27,773 nucleotides of DNA from Euprymna scolopes (taxonomy: Eukaryota > Mollusca > Cephalopoda > Sepiida > Sepiolidae): NCBI GenBank assembly GCA_024364805.1, contig CM044507.1, forward strand, positions 55,856,862 to 55,884,634, written 5' to 3'. Shown here piece by piece: positions 18,478 to 27,773 of this stretch. The stretch's first letter is position 1, and each line of letters starts with the position of its first letter. The notes below the pieces were generated by a model that saw only the letters and a program-made list of their open reading frames with translations, was not told where the DNA came from and ran no database searches. The position numbers and the translations under genes were made by a program.

Positions 18478-18693
18478 TAATATTTAGGAGAATAATCTTC
18501 TGAAACTGAAGTGGTACATTTCAAACTATTTACTTACAAAATAAATTTTTCAAAGTTGAGGATGCCCCAAACGACATATAAGATGCTCATCCCCACACTC
18601 TTGAAGTGGGTAATTCCTGGGAAGATGACCTTCTGGAACTGAAGAGATACATTTTGAATTATTTATTTGCAAAAAAAAAAAACGTCAGCAAAG
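18478..18693 (+). repeat. diverged tandem duplication, about 130-base period
   Basis: GGAGAATAATCTTCTGAAAC followed by TGAAGTGGTACATTT (from about 18488) matches GGAAGATGACCTTCTGGAAC followed by TGAAGAGATACATTT (from about 18618), and the match continues through AATTATTTATTTGCAAAA-like sequence. Both copies are non-coding. Confidence 0.65.
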
Positions 18694-20112
18694 TTTGTGT
18701 CGAAGGGTCAGTGGTCATCCTTAGTCTATCAACTCATTTGTCTCAATATGGTTCCTTTAAGTCTTTCACCATTTTCCCATCACATTCACCTCAAGTCACC
18801 GCAATATACCACATTTACTTTATGGGCTACATAAAATATTCCCAATAGTTTAAAATCAATTTAATTTAATGCTACATTTTGATCTGGTGCTTTATAAAAG
18901 GCAGAATACAAAAATAGGTCACCTGCAAATTAAATGGATGACTGGAGACCATATCGAGTTGAAATAACAAGTAGATTATATTTGTACAGTTGAATGCAAG
19001 TAAATATGTGACTACAGCAAGATTTACAAAAATAAGAAAATGACTTGGTTTAAGAGTGGAGGGGTTAAACCTTTTAATGTTTTAATTTAGTTTAATTTTC
19101 TGTTTCTTTGTTTATTTAATATTTTTCAAATTTACTGTCGAATATTATTGAAAAAAATTCGTTTCTAACATAAATTTAATGTCTCTATATTAATATAATT
19201 TTACTTCAAGTATCCTTACATGTTTGTATCACAACTATTGAATTATTTTGTATTTACTATTCAGCACACATTTGTTGAAATAAACAAATGCAATAGCTTA
19301 CAGTTCTAAAACAAACTTTTAAAAATACTATTAAAAACATTAATTACGAAATTAAATCTTCCGAAATGCATTTCGATTTCTTCATAAACAATTTGAATAG
19401 AAAATCATTTTTAGCTTTTAGGCATTTCCAATTTTTTTTTTTTTTTCACAAAATCGGTGATGTCACTATTTTGTGCATAAATTCAATATAGATACGTGAT
19501 CAAAAATGAATAATGGAAATAAAATTTTTTGCTCTTGGTTTGTTAGATTTTGATATTTATACAAATATTACATTTATTAAAAATACAATTTTATTATTTT
19601 AAGATATTTATGTATTTATTTTTCTGCTAATCTAATATTTTTTATAATACAATAAATATGTTTATTTAAACGACTAATGTATTAATAAGTTTTCTGTTCT
19701 GGGTATCCATATTTTAGAGGGTTGAAAAGCTGCTAAAAATTGTAGGACCTAGTGACAAATAAATCATTTTTACTATATTATAATTTAAAATTAGTGTCAA
19801 TTTCGCTATTTTACTGTCGGAAATAGTCATTTTTTATATTATATCAAAATATTAAAATAAAAAACTTAGAAACTTACTCAAAATTATGTTTAAAGCTGAA
19901 CATTTCAGAAGAATGGAATTTAAATCATTTAAATTTAAAAAATTGATTATTTTTAAGAATGTTTTTCTTTTGCAATTCAACTGATTGTAGGCATATATAT
20001 ATGAGAAAAACAAATTTTTATAAAGCAAAATGATATTAAATTTACAAATTAAAGGTAATTGACAAAAGAATAGGTTGATTAAACATAAAAAATATATATT
20101 TTTTAAACTCTT

Positions 20113-20210
20113 TGTTGCATGAAGGACTAATTAGGTTTTACACTGCCTTTAGTGGTGTCACTGTAGCTGGTCCCTAAATAAAGCCACCATGCAATCGAAT
20201 GCTCTGCACA
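20113..20210 (+). repeat. 5' LTR of the Mag-like element
   Basis: TGTTGCATGAAGGACTAATT to GCTCTGCACA, with AAATAAAG inside. Pairs with 24196-24292. Similarity may run about 20 bases further into T-rich sequence. Confidence 0.82.
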
Positions 20211-23200
20211 TTTTGTTTTTCTGTTTTTAACATTTTATTGTTTTAATTTGTGTGCATGTGGAGTAAAAAAGAAAATGGTGAAACTCGACAAAGAAGAAAC
20301 AAATAAACTTGTTGCTGGTATAAGCCACAGGTTTATTTGGTATTATCTCTGTGGATGTAAAATAATTTATCAGCAAATTAGAAATTATTTAAGCTGAAAT
20401 GGCATATGCTATTATAACATATCTGGCGAGACAGCTGGTATAATACTAAATGGCCATTTTGCTTCATACGTTAGGAGACAAGGCATTTATGGGTTTCAGT
20501 TTTTAATTTCTGAAGATAAGAGAACACCCCATGAAATAATTCAAGCGTTCGATCAACATGCTATAGGGGAAATAAATGGAACCTACAAACATTACGTCTT
20601 CCATACAAGAAAACAGGGAATATCAGAAATTGTTAACGCATTTATTACGTCACTAGTTAAGTTGATAAAAACAAGTAATTTTTGTGACAGTTGTGTCTCA
20701 TCAATATTGCTGGGTCAGATGATTTTTGGAATACATAATCCTCATACACAAGCAGAATTACTAAAAATGAGACAAATTTACAAAGATGCATAGACATATG
20801 TAAGCTGTCAGAAAATGCTAAGCTACAGTCTAAAATTCTAAGAGCTGAGGAAGTAAATGGAATCTACTTTAATTCTAAGAGCAAACCATAGACACAAAGT
20901 GACATAGTGTAGGGTATGTGCGACATGAACCAAGTAAAGAGTCCAGCATTTGAGGAAACATCTTTCAAATGTAATGAGAAGAACCACTTTACTATTAAAT
21001 GCAAATTCGTGATCGTGATGAAAAAGAATATTTGTACAATCAAAACACAACATGACAGTGGTAGTGATTCAGACTATGAACATGTAAATATGATCACCAT
21101 AAAACAAAAAATAAATTCTGTAAGACAAGCAGTAATGGCGGCAGAAATAATGGTGTTTTTTTAGCTTGATAGTGGAGCATCAGTCAATATGACTTGAATG
21201 AGAAGCGTGTGATAGGAAAAATACTTGAACACTCAAATATGGCTCTTGTCATGTGCAATAGAGCAGAAATGAAGCCATTAGGGAAGTATCTGGTGAAAAT
21301 GATAAACCCCTAAAACTGGACAGAAATATGCAGCATTGTTAAGGGGATAATCCCCCCCCCCCCCGTAACTTGGGGCTAATACAATTCAGCAGATGACACT
21401 CATCACAATCAATAATGTGAAGTTCAAGAGGGTTGCCAAAGTATCTCAACTGAATGAAGTCAGCAGCCAGCACTTGGAAAGCATTATAACAGAATTTAAA
21501 AATGTATTCAAGAAAGTATTGTGTGACTTACTGGGAAAGGTACATTTGGAAGTGGAGCCTGGCGTAACATCTAATGTTGCATCAGCACGGAGAATATCAG
21601 TAGCACTTAAGGACAAAGTAAAAAATGAATTGGAAAAATTAATAAAAAAAGAATAAAATTGAACCGGTAAATAAGCCAACACCATAAGTAAGTGCATTAG
21701 CACTAGTAGTTAAGAAAGATGGACATTTACATATATGTATAGAAACAAGACCAATATATAAGGCTCTTAAATGGAAACACTTCCAGTTACCTGTATTAAA
21801 TGATTTACTCACAAAACTTACTGACAGTAAAGTCTTCTTGAACCATGGTTCTGTGATATGAATTTTGCCATCTAAAATTAGATGAAGCCAATAGTAGCTT
21901 GACAGAATTTGCTACTCTATATTGTTACTTTCGTTGGAGGGTGTTACCATTTGAGATTGCTCTGGCTCCAGAGATATTTCAGGGAGTGCTATATAACAAT
22001 GTGGCTGAGGGTTGTCAATAAAGCAGATGATCTTCTGGTAGTGAGAAAAGAAGCGCTGATAGATCATGACAGCTCAGGAGTTGTTGCAGAAATGTTGTGA
22101 ACGTGGGATGTGAATGAATGGAGAAAAATTGAATCTGCAACAAACATCTGCATCATTCTTGGAACATGATAACTAGTCAGGATTAACGCCCTGACCCTGA
22201 AAATGTAAAGCATAAAGGGAGTGCAAGGATTGGAAAAATCTGTGAATTATCTTGCAAAGTTTCTACCTCATATCTGTCGTAATGGCTCCAATTTGAAATT
22301 TAATAAAAGCAGGTGTGACTTGGACATGGTTGAGAATCCATGAAGAAAAAGCTAGTGAGTGAAGCACCAGTATTCAGATGCTATGACCGCAAACAAAACA
22401 TTAGTCAGTGAGGCAAGTGAAAAAGACATGGAAGGTGCATTGCTACAAGAAGGTCAACTTTTAGTTGATATCAGTTGAATGCTTACAGAGACAAAGACCA
22501 GATATGTACAGATTGAGAAAGAACTGTTAGCAGTAGCATGTGCATGTGAACGGTTACACCAGTATATGTTTGATAAACAGGTACAATGTGAATGACCATA
22601 GGCCATAGGAAGCAATAATGAAAAAAAGAATTGGGGATGATGCAGTTCTGTACCATCATGACAAGAATTATTCCTTGCAGATACACTATCAAGGGCGTAT
22701 ATCTATGGAATGAATAGTAAATATATAGATGATTATGACAGGGACACTGAATATATTTCTGTGACAGAGGGAAAGTTGCTTGACTTACACTCGGCTACAA
22801 AAAGAGACAGAAGCATGCCACTGTTGCAGTAGGTAATTGTGGAAGGATGGACAGAAGATACAGAGGCAAGATGATATTTTAACATCAAAAATGAAATGAC
22901 TGTACAAGATGGCTTGATTTTCAGAGGAAACCGAGCAGTGGTACTTTTCACCCAGCAGGATGTGTTGAAAGAAAGATTGCATTCCACTCCCCTAGGAGTC
23001 GAAGGATGTTGCAGAAGAAGAGAATGTTTGTACTGTCCAAATATGAACAATGACATTAGAGATTATGTTTCAAAATGTTTTACATGTAGAAAATATGAGT
23101 TAACCAATTAGGCAGAGCCCATAATGGCCCTAAGAAACCCTGACCAAAAGCAGGAGTAGATTCTTTGTTTGCAGTTGATGATATTTCTGGGAAATTGATC

Positions 23201-24195
23201 ATTTTCCAACTACATAGGCAAAGACGGTGATCACTAAACTTAAACACCATTTTGCATGACATGGTCACTGATAATGGACCCCAATTAAGCAGCCAGGAAT
23301 TTTCCATCTTTGCAAGAAAGTGACATTTCACGCACATACTTGTCAGTCCTTACAATAGCAAGGCAAATGGGAAAGCAGAATCTGTGGTAAAGATGGTAAG
23401 AACCTCTTCCAGAAAGGGATGGATGATAAGGTTGATCCATACCAAGCGATGCTGGACCACAGAAATATGCCAGCTAAAGGTCTCTTATCACCAGCACAGA
23501 AACTGGTGTCCAGAAGCACTTGTTCCAACTAGAGAGGATCTATTCAAACTAGAATTAGCAAAAAATATATGATAGTTAAGTGGGGAAGCACGAAGCAAGA
23601 GCATTATTTCAATCACAAAGTAAGACAACTTCAACTATTGTACTCCGGAAATGTGGTACGGATGAAACCACACAAAATTTCAGAAAGAGTGGAAGAAAGC
23701 CATTGTGTGGCAGAGACTAGATGATAGGTCATACTATGTCAAGGTTAATGGAAAACTGCATCGACAGAATAGGGTGGATTTGAAAAAACCAAAATAAAAA
23801 AAACAACAACAGAAGCACCCCCATTACCATCACTGATCTACCAGCCATACCAATTTTATAGTGAGGTACCAGCGAATGTGGGACTGGATACAGAAAAGAC
23901 TTGTGACCCTCAGATGTCTCAATAGAAAAATGATAGAATAAAGAGTGAGCCCAACTCTATCCCCAACAAAACCAAACTCAAAAAGGGTGAGAATGACACA
24001 GTCAGGAAGACTAGTAAGAAATCCGGCTAGGTTCAAGGATTATACATTTTAAACCGAGTCTTAAAGTGAAAAGGGCAGAATAATCTCTGTTAGGCAAGAG
24101 GGTAGTCAATAAATGCCTATGTCACTATTTTCTCATGTTAATTTTTATTAAATTTCTTTTTTTATTCTTAGTTTTGTTTTTCATAAAAGGGAAAA

Positions 24196-24292
24196 TGTTG
24201 CATGAGGGACTAATTAGGTTTGCACTACCTTTAGCAGTGTCTTTGTAGTTTTCCCTTAAATAAAGAAGCCATGTGATCAGACGCTCTGCACA
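24196..24292 (+). repeat. 3' LTR of the Mag-like element
   Basis: TGTTGCATGAGGGACTAATT to GCTCTGCACA, with TTAAATAAAG inside, immediately after the purine tract AAAAGGGAAAA. Confidence 0.82.
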
Positions 24293-25282
24293 TATTGTGT
24301 TGTTTTTTATCCATTGCCATCCACGTATACAATATTGAGATTTCCATCAATATTTCATTTGGATTTTGTAAAATAAAATAGTAGAGATCAAATATATAAA
24401 AATATATTTCCCTGCATTTTGAATGTAAAATAATCTAAAAGTGAACAAGTATCGGAAATTTCATGAAAATCTGACCATTAGACGTTAGACGATTTTTCAT
24501 AGGTTTATTAAACTCATACATATCAGCACATTAAAAATGTTAACTACATAAGGAATGTTGTTTTAAGGCGTCAATTATGTAAACAATATTTTAGTTTCGC
24601 ATTTTCATTTTTGCATGCTGAAAATTTTTTTTTTACTTATTACTAGTTTATTTTGTCTTCTTTAAGATGGTACAAAAGTTTATGATAATATTAACTTAAA
24701 GTTACATCATGTTACATCATGTTACATATGGAGGGAGTAATTTTATTATGCACTTTGAGGTATCTGCTGGCTTTAAAATTTTTAGCAAATTCTTTACGAA
24801 TTAAAAAAAATTTAAAGCTTTAGAAGCTATTTACATTAAATATTTTTTTAAGATTAAAACATTATCTTAACAAAATTAGTTATAGTTTTATTCATGGTTC
24901 AATTGGTAATTTGCTAATAGTTCATAATAATTAAATACAAAAATGTGTTGGGAAAACAAATAACTTTTACCAAACACAAGAAAATTTAATCTTCCACCAA
25001 CTTGCATAGATTTTTAGTTTTGACACTTTTTGTGTTTGTTTTTCAGATTTTAAATCGTTTCCTAGAATATTTACAAATTGTTATAATGGTAAAACCTAGC
25101 ACCCCTCTAACACTAAATGGTTAGCCAGTCGTGAGAGATGATGTTTTTTTTTTTTTTTGTTTTTGTTTTTTTTAAAGAAAGACAGAAAATGGAAGAGAGT
25201 TTGACACATGGAGGGGGGAAAATAAAAGAAAGGAACTCCATATATATGTTGTTGGCGAAATCCTCTCCCACACTTACTCACT

Positions 25283-25354
<72 letters not shown>

Positions 25355-25880
25355 CTTCATTGGACTATATTCTTGTTTTGTATTCTTTGTTCAGTAAACC
25401 TCATTGTGTTACTTAAATCGTTGTTCAATTAATTATTTTGCCTCAGATTAATGATATTACACAAATAAACAGATGCAAGATGACATTACCATGTGGAGAT
25501 TCACATGATAACCATCCTGAATTCCTAGTTTACCAACCTCTGGAGATACAAGATCTGAAAAGACATAAAAATCTCAACACTGAAAATCTATGCAAATTGA
25601 TAAATGATTGAATTTTATTGCTTTTGGTAAAAGTTATTTATTGTAATTTTTCACCCCTTTTTTGTTAACTATAATACACCACTGATGATAATTTTATTGA
25701 CCAAAAAATTTAAATTCAAAATTCTTAAAAGAAATAATATTAATAATTTGAGTGCTTCTGTATTATAAGTGGATATCTAAAAAATCTAAATAATGCATTT
25801 TTGGTAAAAACTTTATTAGATACTTACGTGTCATGTTGGAATTAATAAAAAGTCCAAAAATTATGAAAATAATTGAGTAG
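24293..25880. other. AT-rich gene-less stretch
   Basis: Contains a small triplication of GTTACATCAT (24711-24730), poly-T with G interruptions at about 25144-25170, and the long (AT)n at 25285-25352. Open frames here are short and driven by low complexity. No gene recognised. Confidence 0.6.
25285..25352. repeat. (AT)n microsatellite, about 34 units
   Basis: Longest uninterrupted AT run of the window. Confidence 0.95.
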
Positions 25881-25894
25881 AAAAACGATTGCAA

Positions 25895-26750
25895 GTTGTT
25901 GAAATGTTTTTGATTGGAATGGAAGGTATGACTACCAACATTTGGACGATCTTATTTATAAGCATTAGGACAATCAACCAATGAGAAGCCTCCGACCTCA
26001 TTATAAAAATATCGAATTTTGGATGCAAGTCAGTTCACTCAGTCTCCGTCTTGAAACAACTGAATCTGAACTACATTGATTCTTTGCCATCTTTCTTCTT
26101 AAGAATTGCTCAACATACAAGATCGTAATTGCATTGATTCTACACCGATTTGATTTATTATTGCCATCTTTGTTCAACATAATGGCTCAACACTTAACAA
26201 ATTATGAGCCCAGCCATCGACTTTGCTTTGATGGATCAGAATCTAAATTCGAACTGCAGCAGGTGAAATTTCTGGGGTATTTAAGGATACGAAAACTACA
26301 CAAAGTTATTCAATCTCCACCAGAGAATCTTAAAGACCCCAAATTTATTGAAAAGAACGCAACTGTTTTTGCAGAACTGATTCAATGCTTAGACGACAGA
26401 AATCTGTCTCTGATTATAAGAGACGCATTGGATGATGGACGTAAAGCATTAATATATTAAGAGACCATTATTTATCAAAAGGGAAACCAAAAATTATATC
26501 TCTATATCCAGAACTAACGTTTTTAAAATGTAACGAAGACGAGACTATTACTATCTTATAAGGGAAGAAACAACAGCAAATGCATTAGAACTCTCGGGTG
26601 AAATAATAAGCGATAGCCTATTAATCTCAATTACAGCTGAATGTCGTCTGCTAATGAGACGCTAGCTGTCTACATGATGAGATAATCTTCAGAACAGTCT
26701 CAGTATGTTAGATCCCAAGTAACAAGTTGTAACCTTTACGTGATAAAAAC
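25895..26750 (+). mobile_element. Copia-like LTR-retroelement fossil: leader and gag
   Basis: An LTR- or leader-like stretch with CCAAT (25978-25982) and TTATAAAAAT (26001-26010) precedes a gag-like frame from ATG 26182 to 26460. It reads RLCFDGSESKFELQQVKFLG and YLRIRKLHKVI, then TVFAELIQCLDDRNLSLIIR and DALDDGRKAL. This resembles the Copia-type gag (UBN2/DUF4219-like) of molluscan elements: F-D-G, W/Q-x-x-K-F-L-G-Y, L-D-D-R-S-L-S-L-I. Related sequence continues to about 26750 (KPKIISLYPELT-like). I find no protease, integrase, RT or second LTR, so this is an incomplete, broken copy. The start boundary is approximate. Gypsy-type gag is a less likely alternative. Confidence 0.62.
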
Positions 26751-27506
26751 GCAGTGGCGGTGTAAAAAAATAAAACAAAATTGCAGACCACATGGAGAAA
26801 CCAGCAATCAATGTATCAATCAGACCTAACTCTTCATGAACAATGGCTATGCTGAAACACCCATTGTCATAAGGAGTTAAGACTTAATACCTGATCGATG
26901 CAAGTCGCGTTTATGAACATCTTCATGATTTTTGAGGATAACCAACATGTTCTAACAAACGAGGTCATAATCTACTACGCTTTAACATTCATCTCGTATA
27001 AAAAATATCCAGAATTTCAATCCAAAAGTCATCGCAAAAAGAACCATTGGAGAAATCTCATAGGTTTTATGAATAAAGTGCACAGATTGTTGAAAGAGTT
27101 AATCCTTTATTTATGAAAACTTAAAATAAAAACAACAAAAAAAGTCCCACGAATACAATACACATATTATTCAACAATTTCATGTCCACTGATTAATTCC
27201 GATGAAATACTTCTCAACTTCAAAAAGTGCACACCTACAACAGATTCGCATTTAAAAAGTACAGACTTGCAATCATCACTCAGCATATCGTGGCAGTCTA
27301 ACTTGCAAAACCACTACAGTTGAACAATTTTGCAGAGGCATGTACAAATGACTCACTTGGCCAGACCAGGTTGGAATTGAAGCATAGTATCTGTTCAAAC
27401 CACGATGAGATCAATCGAAAATTCTTATTGTCTGAAGTGATTTTTTTGTCCATCTAGAGTAAACAAAAATGAAAATTTACATCCAACAATTCTCTAATTG
27501 ATTTCT
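26751..27506. other. gene-less stretch
   Basis: Mixed AT-rich sequence after the gag fossil, possibly further remains of the same element. The short frame at 26898-27116 is basic and unlike any family I know. No supported gene. Confidence 0.5.
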
Positions 27507-27773
27507 GATAAGTATTATGCCCAATATATGACATTACTATTTTTTGATAAACACTATGCTCGATATGACATCATTTTTTATTAAGCATTCTGCCCAATAT
27601 AAGATTATCATTTTTTTCTAAAATATTATGCCAGATATTACATTATAATTTTTATAAACACTATACCCGAAATTACATTATGATTTTTTTATAAACACTA
27701 TGCTCGATTTTAAATTATCATTTTTTGATAAACACTAGCCCGATATGACATTATCATTTTTTGATAAAAACTA
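27507..27773 (+). repeat. tandem satellite, 36-39 base unit, reaching the window end
   Basis: About seven units of a GATAAACACTATGCYCGATA core followed by TGACATTATCATTTTTT, starting near 27507, 27546, 27581, 27618, 27653, 27691, 27727 and 27763 (partial). Units differ by substitutions and small T-run length changes. The array probably continues past the window. Confidence 0.88.

Larger units (their letters stand above)
17141..20112. other. AT-rich gene-less stretch
   Basis: Very AT-rich DNA with (AT)n at 17269-17309, a palindromic ATATGGATAG/AATATCCATAT patch near 17733-17757, poly-T at about 19433-19446, and a diverged tandem duplication at 18478-18693. A mixed-composition segment lies at about 17960-18450 but shows no protein similarity or splice-flanked exon. 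Nothing else is supported. Confidence 0.6.
20113..24292 (+). mobile_element. Mag-like Ty3/Gypsy LTR retrotransposon, old and broken
   Basis: Fossil with short LTRs (about 98 bases, 20113-20210 and 24196-24292) and the order gag, protease, RT, RNase H, integrase on the + strand. Gag lies at about 20420-20900 (AFITSLVKLIKTSNFCDSC and GQMIFGIHNPHTQAELL are typical), with a C/H zinc-knuckle-like stretch near 20970. The protease motif DSGASVN lies near 21168. RT spans about 21390-22050, RNase H about 22340-22600 and integrase about 22730-23800, with an HHCC-type zinc region near 22950-23100 and TDNGPQLSS near 23270. A purine tract (24185-24195) directly precedes the 3' LTR. Short LTRs and this gag type point to the Mag clade. 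The coding region has well over ten interruptions. The LTRs differ by roughly 18 percent by eye, so the insertion is old. Its promoter signals are weak apart from AATAAA in the LTRs. Confidence 0.88.
8877..27773 (+). other. presumed giant second intron of the LIM gene
   Basis: Starts at the GTAAGC donor. No exon encoding the missing half of the LIM domain, further LIM domains or a kinase domain is recognisable up to the window end, while the stretch is full of decayed mobile elements in both orientations. Cephalopod genes often have introns of this size. The extent is an inference from absence of exons; short exons could be missed by eye, and the gap at 14667-15564 hides 898 bases. Confidence 0.45.

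Noticed and set aside
25020-25080. Splice-acceptor-like TTTGTTTTTCAG
   Set aside because: The sequence after it has no open, similar-looking coding potential and no donor; T-rich DNA makes such matches common.
25138-25416. Open frame with Phe run and Tyr-Ile repeats
   Set aside because: It is a translation of poly-T and the (AT)n microsatellite.
26898-27116. 72-residue basic frame after the gag fossil
   Set aside because: No recognisable family, no splice or promoter context; length is within what AT-rich DNA gives by chance.
27507-27773. CRISPR array suggested by regularly spaced repeats
   Set aside because: Units are head-to-tail without unique spacers and the DNA is animal; it is a satellite.

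Overview
The window looks like AT-rich animal DNA, most likely from a mollusc and probably a cephalopod. The reasons are spliceosomal exons, long gene-poor stretches, many AT, GA and CA microsatellites, and a mix of decayed elements (a Tx1-type LINE, a second LINE, a mariner, a Mag-like Gypsy element) that resemble repeats I recall from octopus genomes. The species call is an inference. I see no bacterial gene organisation, rRNA, intact tRNA or CRISPR array.

The only host gene I can support is the 5' end of a LIM-domain protein on the + strand. A tiny first coding exon (8630-8660) and a second exon (8771-8876) are joined by a 110-base intron with GT/AG ends and matching phase. Together they encode the N-terminus and the first zinc-binding half of a LIM domain. 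The pattern LPxC...QALxxxWHxDCFR is close to the first LIM domain of LIM kinases, but this is not certain. No later exon is visible, so 8877 to the window end is probably one very large intron. Directly upstream lies about 760 bases of nearly pure purine sequence with GA microsatellites.

Layout. 1-1054: poly-A/CAAA tract and AT-rich DNA. 1055-5665: a minus-strand LINE split in two by an LTR-type fossil (2328-5216), which has about 0.8 kb direct repeats and tandem primer-binding-site-like modules but no recognisable protein. 5667-6543: a foldback DNA element with about 300-base inverted repeats. 6544-6834: a GC hairpin and an AT microsatellite. 6835-7760: a broken mariner. 7861-8628: the purine tract. 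8630-8876: LIM gene exons. 8877-12464: AT-rich DNA with a GC-richer block (10244-10607) that resembles a solo LTR, a hairpin made of two inverted tRNA-B-box-like sequences, and a CA repeat. 12465-17140: a minus-strand Tx1-type LINE split by a foreign block of about 2 kb (14514-16583) that holds an 898-base assembly gap and a 15-base minisatellite. 17140-20112: AT-rich, gene-less. 20113-24292: an old broken Mag-like Gypsy element with very short LTRs. 24293-25880: AT-rich. About 25895-26750: a Copia-like gag fossil. 27507-27773: a tandem satellite of 36-39 base units running off the window.

The main story is layered insertion: two LINEs were each opened by a later arrival, beside and within the start of a LIM gene. 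I found no clearly new molecular system. The most unusual structures are the primer-site-like tandem modules in the 2328-5216 element, the foldback element, the purine wall before the LIM gene, and the paired B-box hairpin at 10648-10716.
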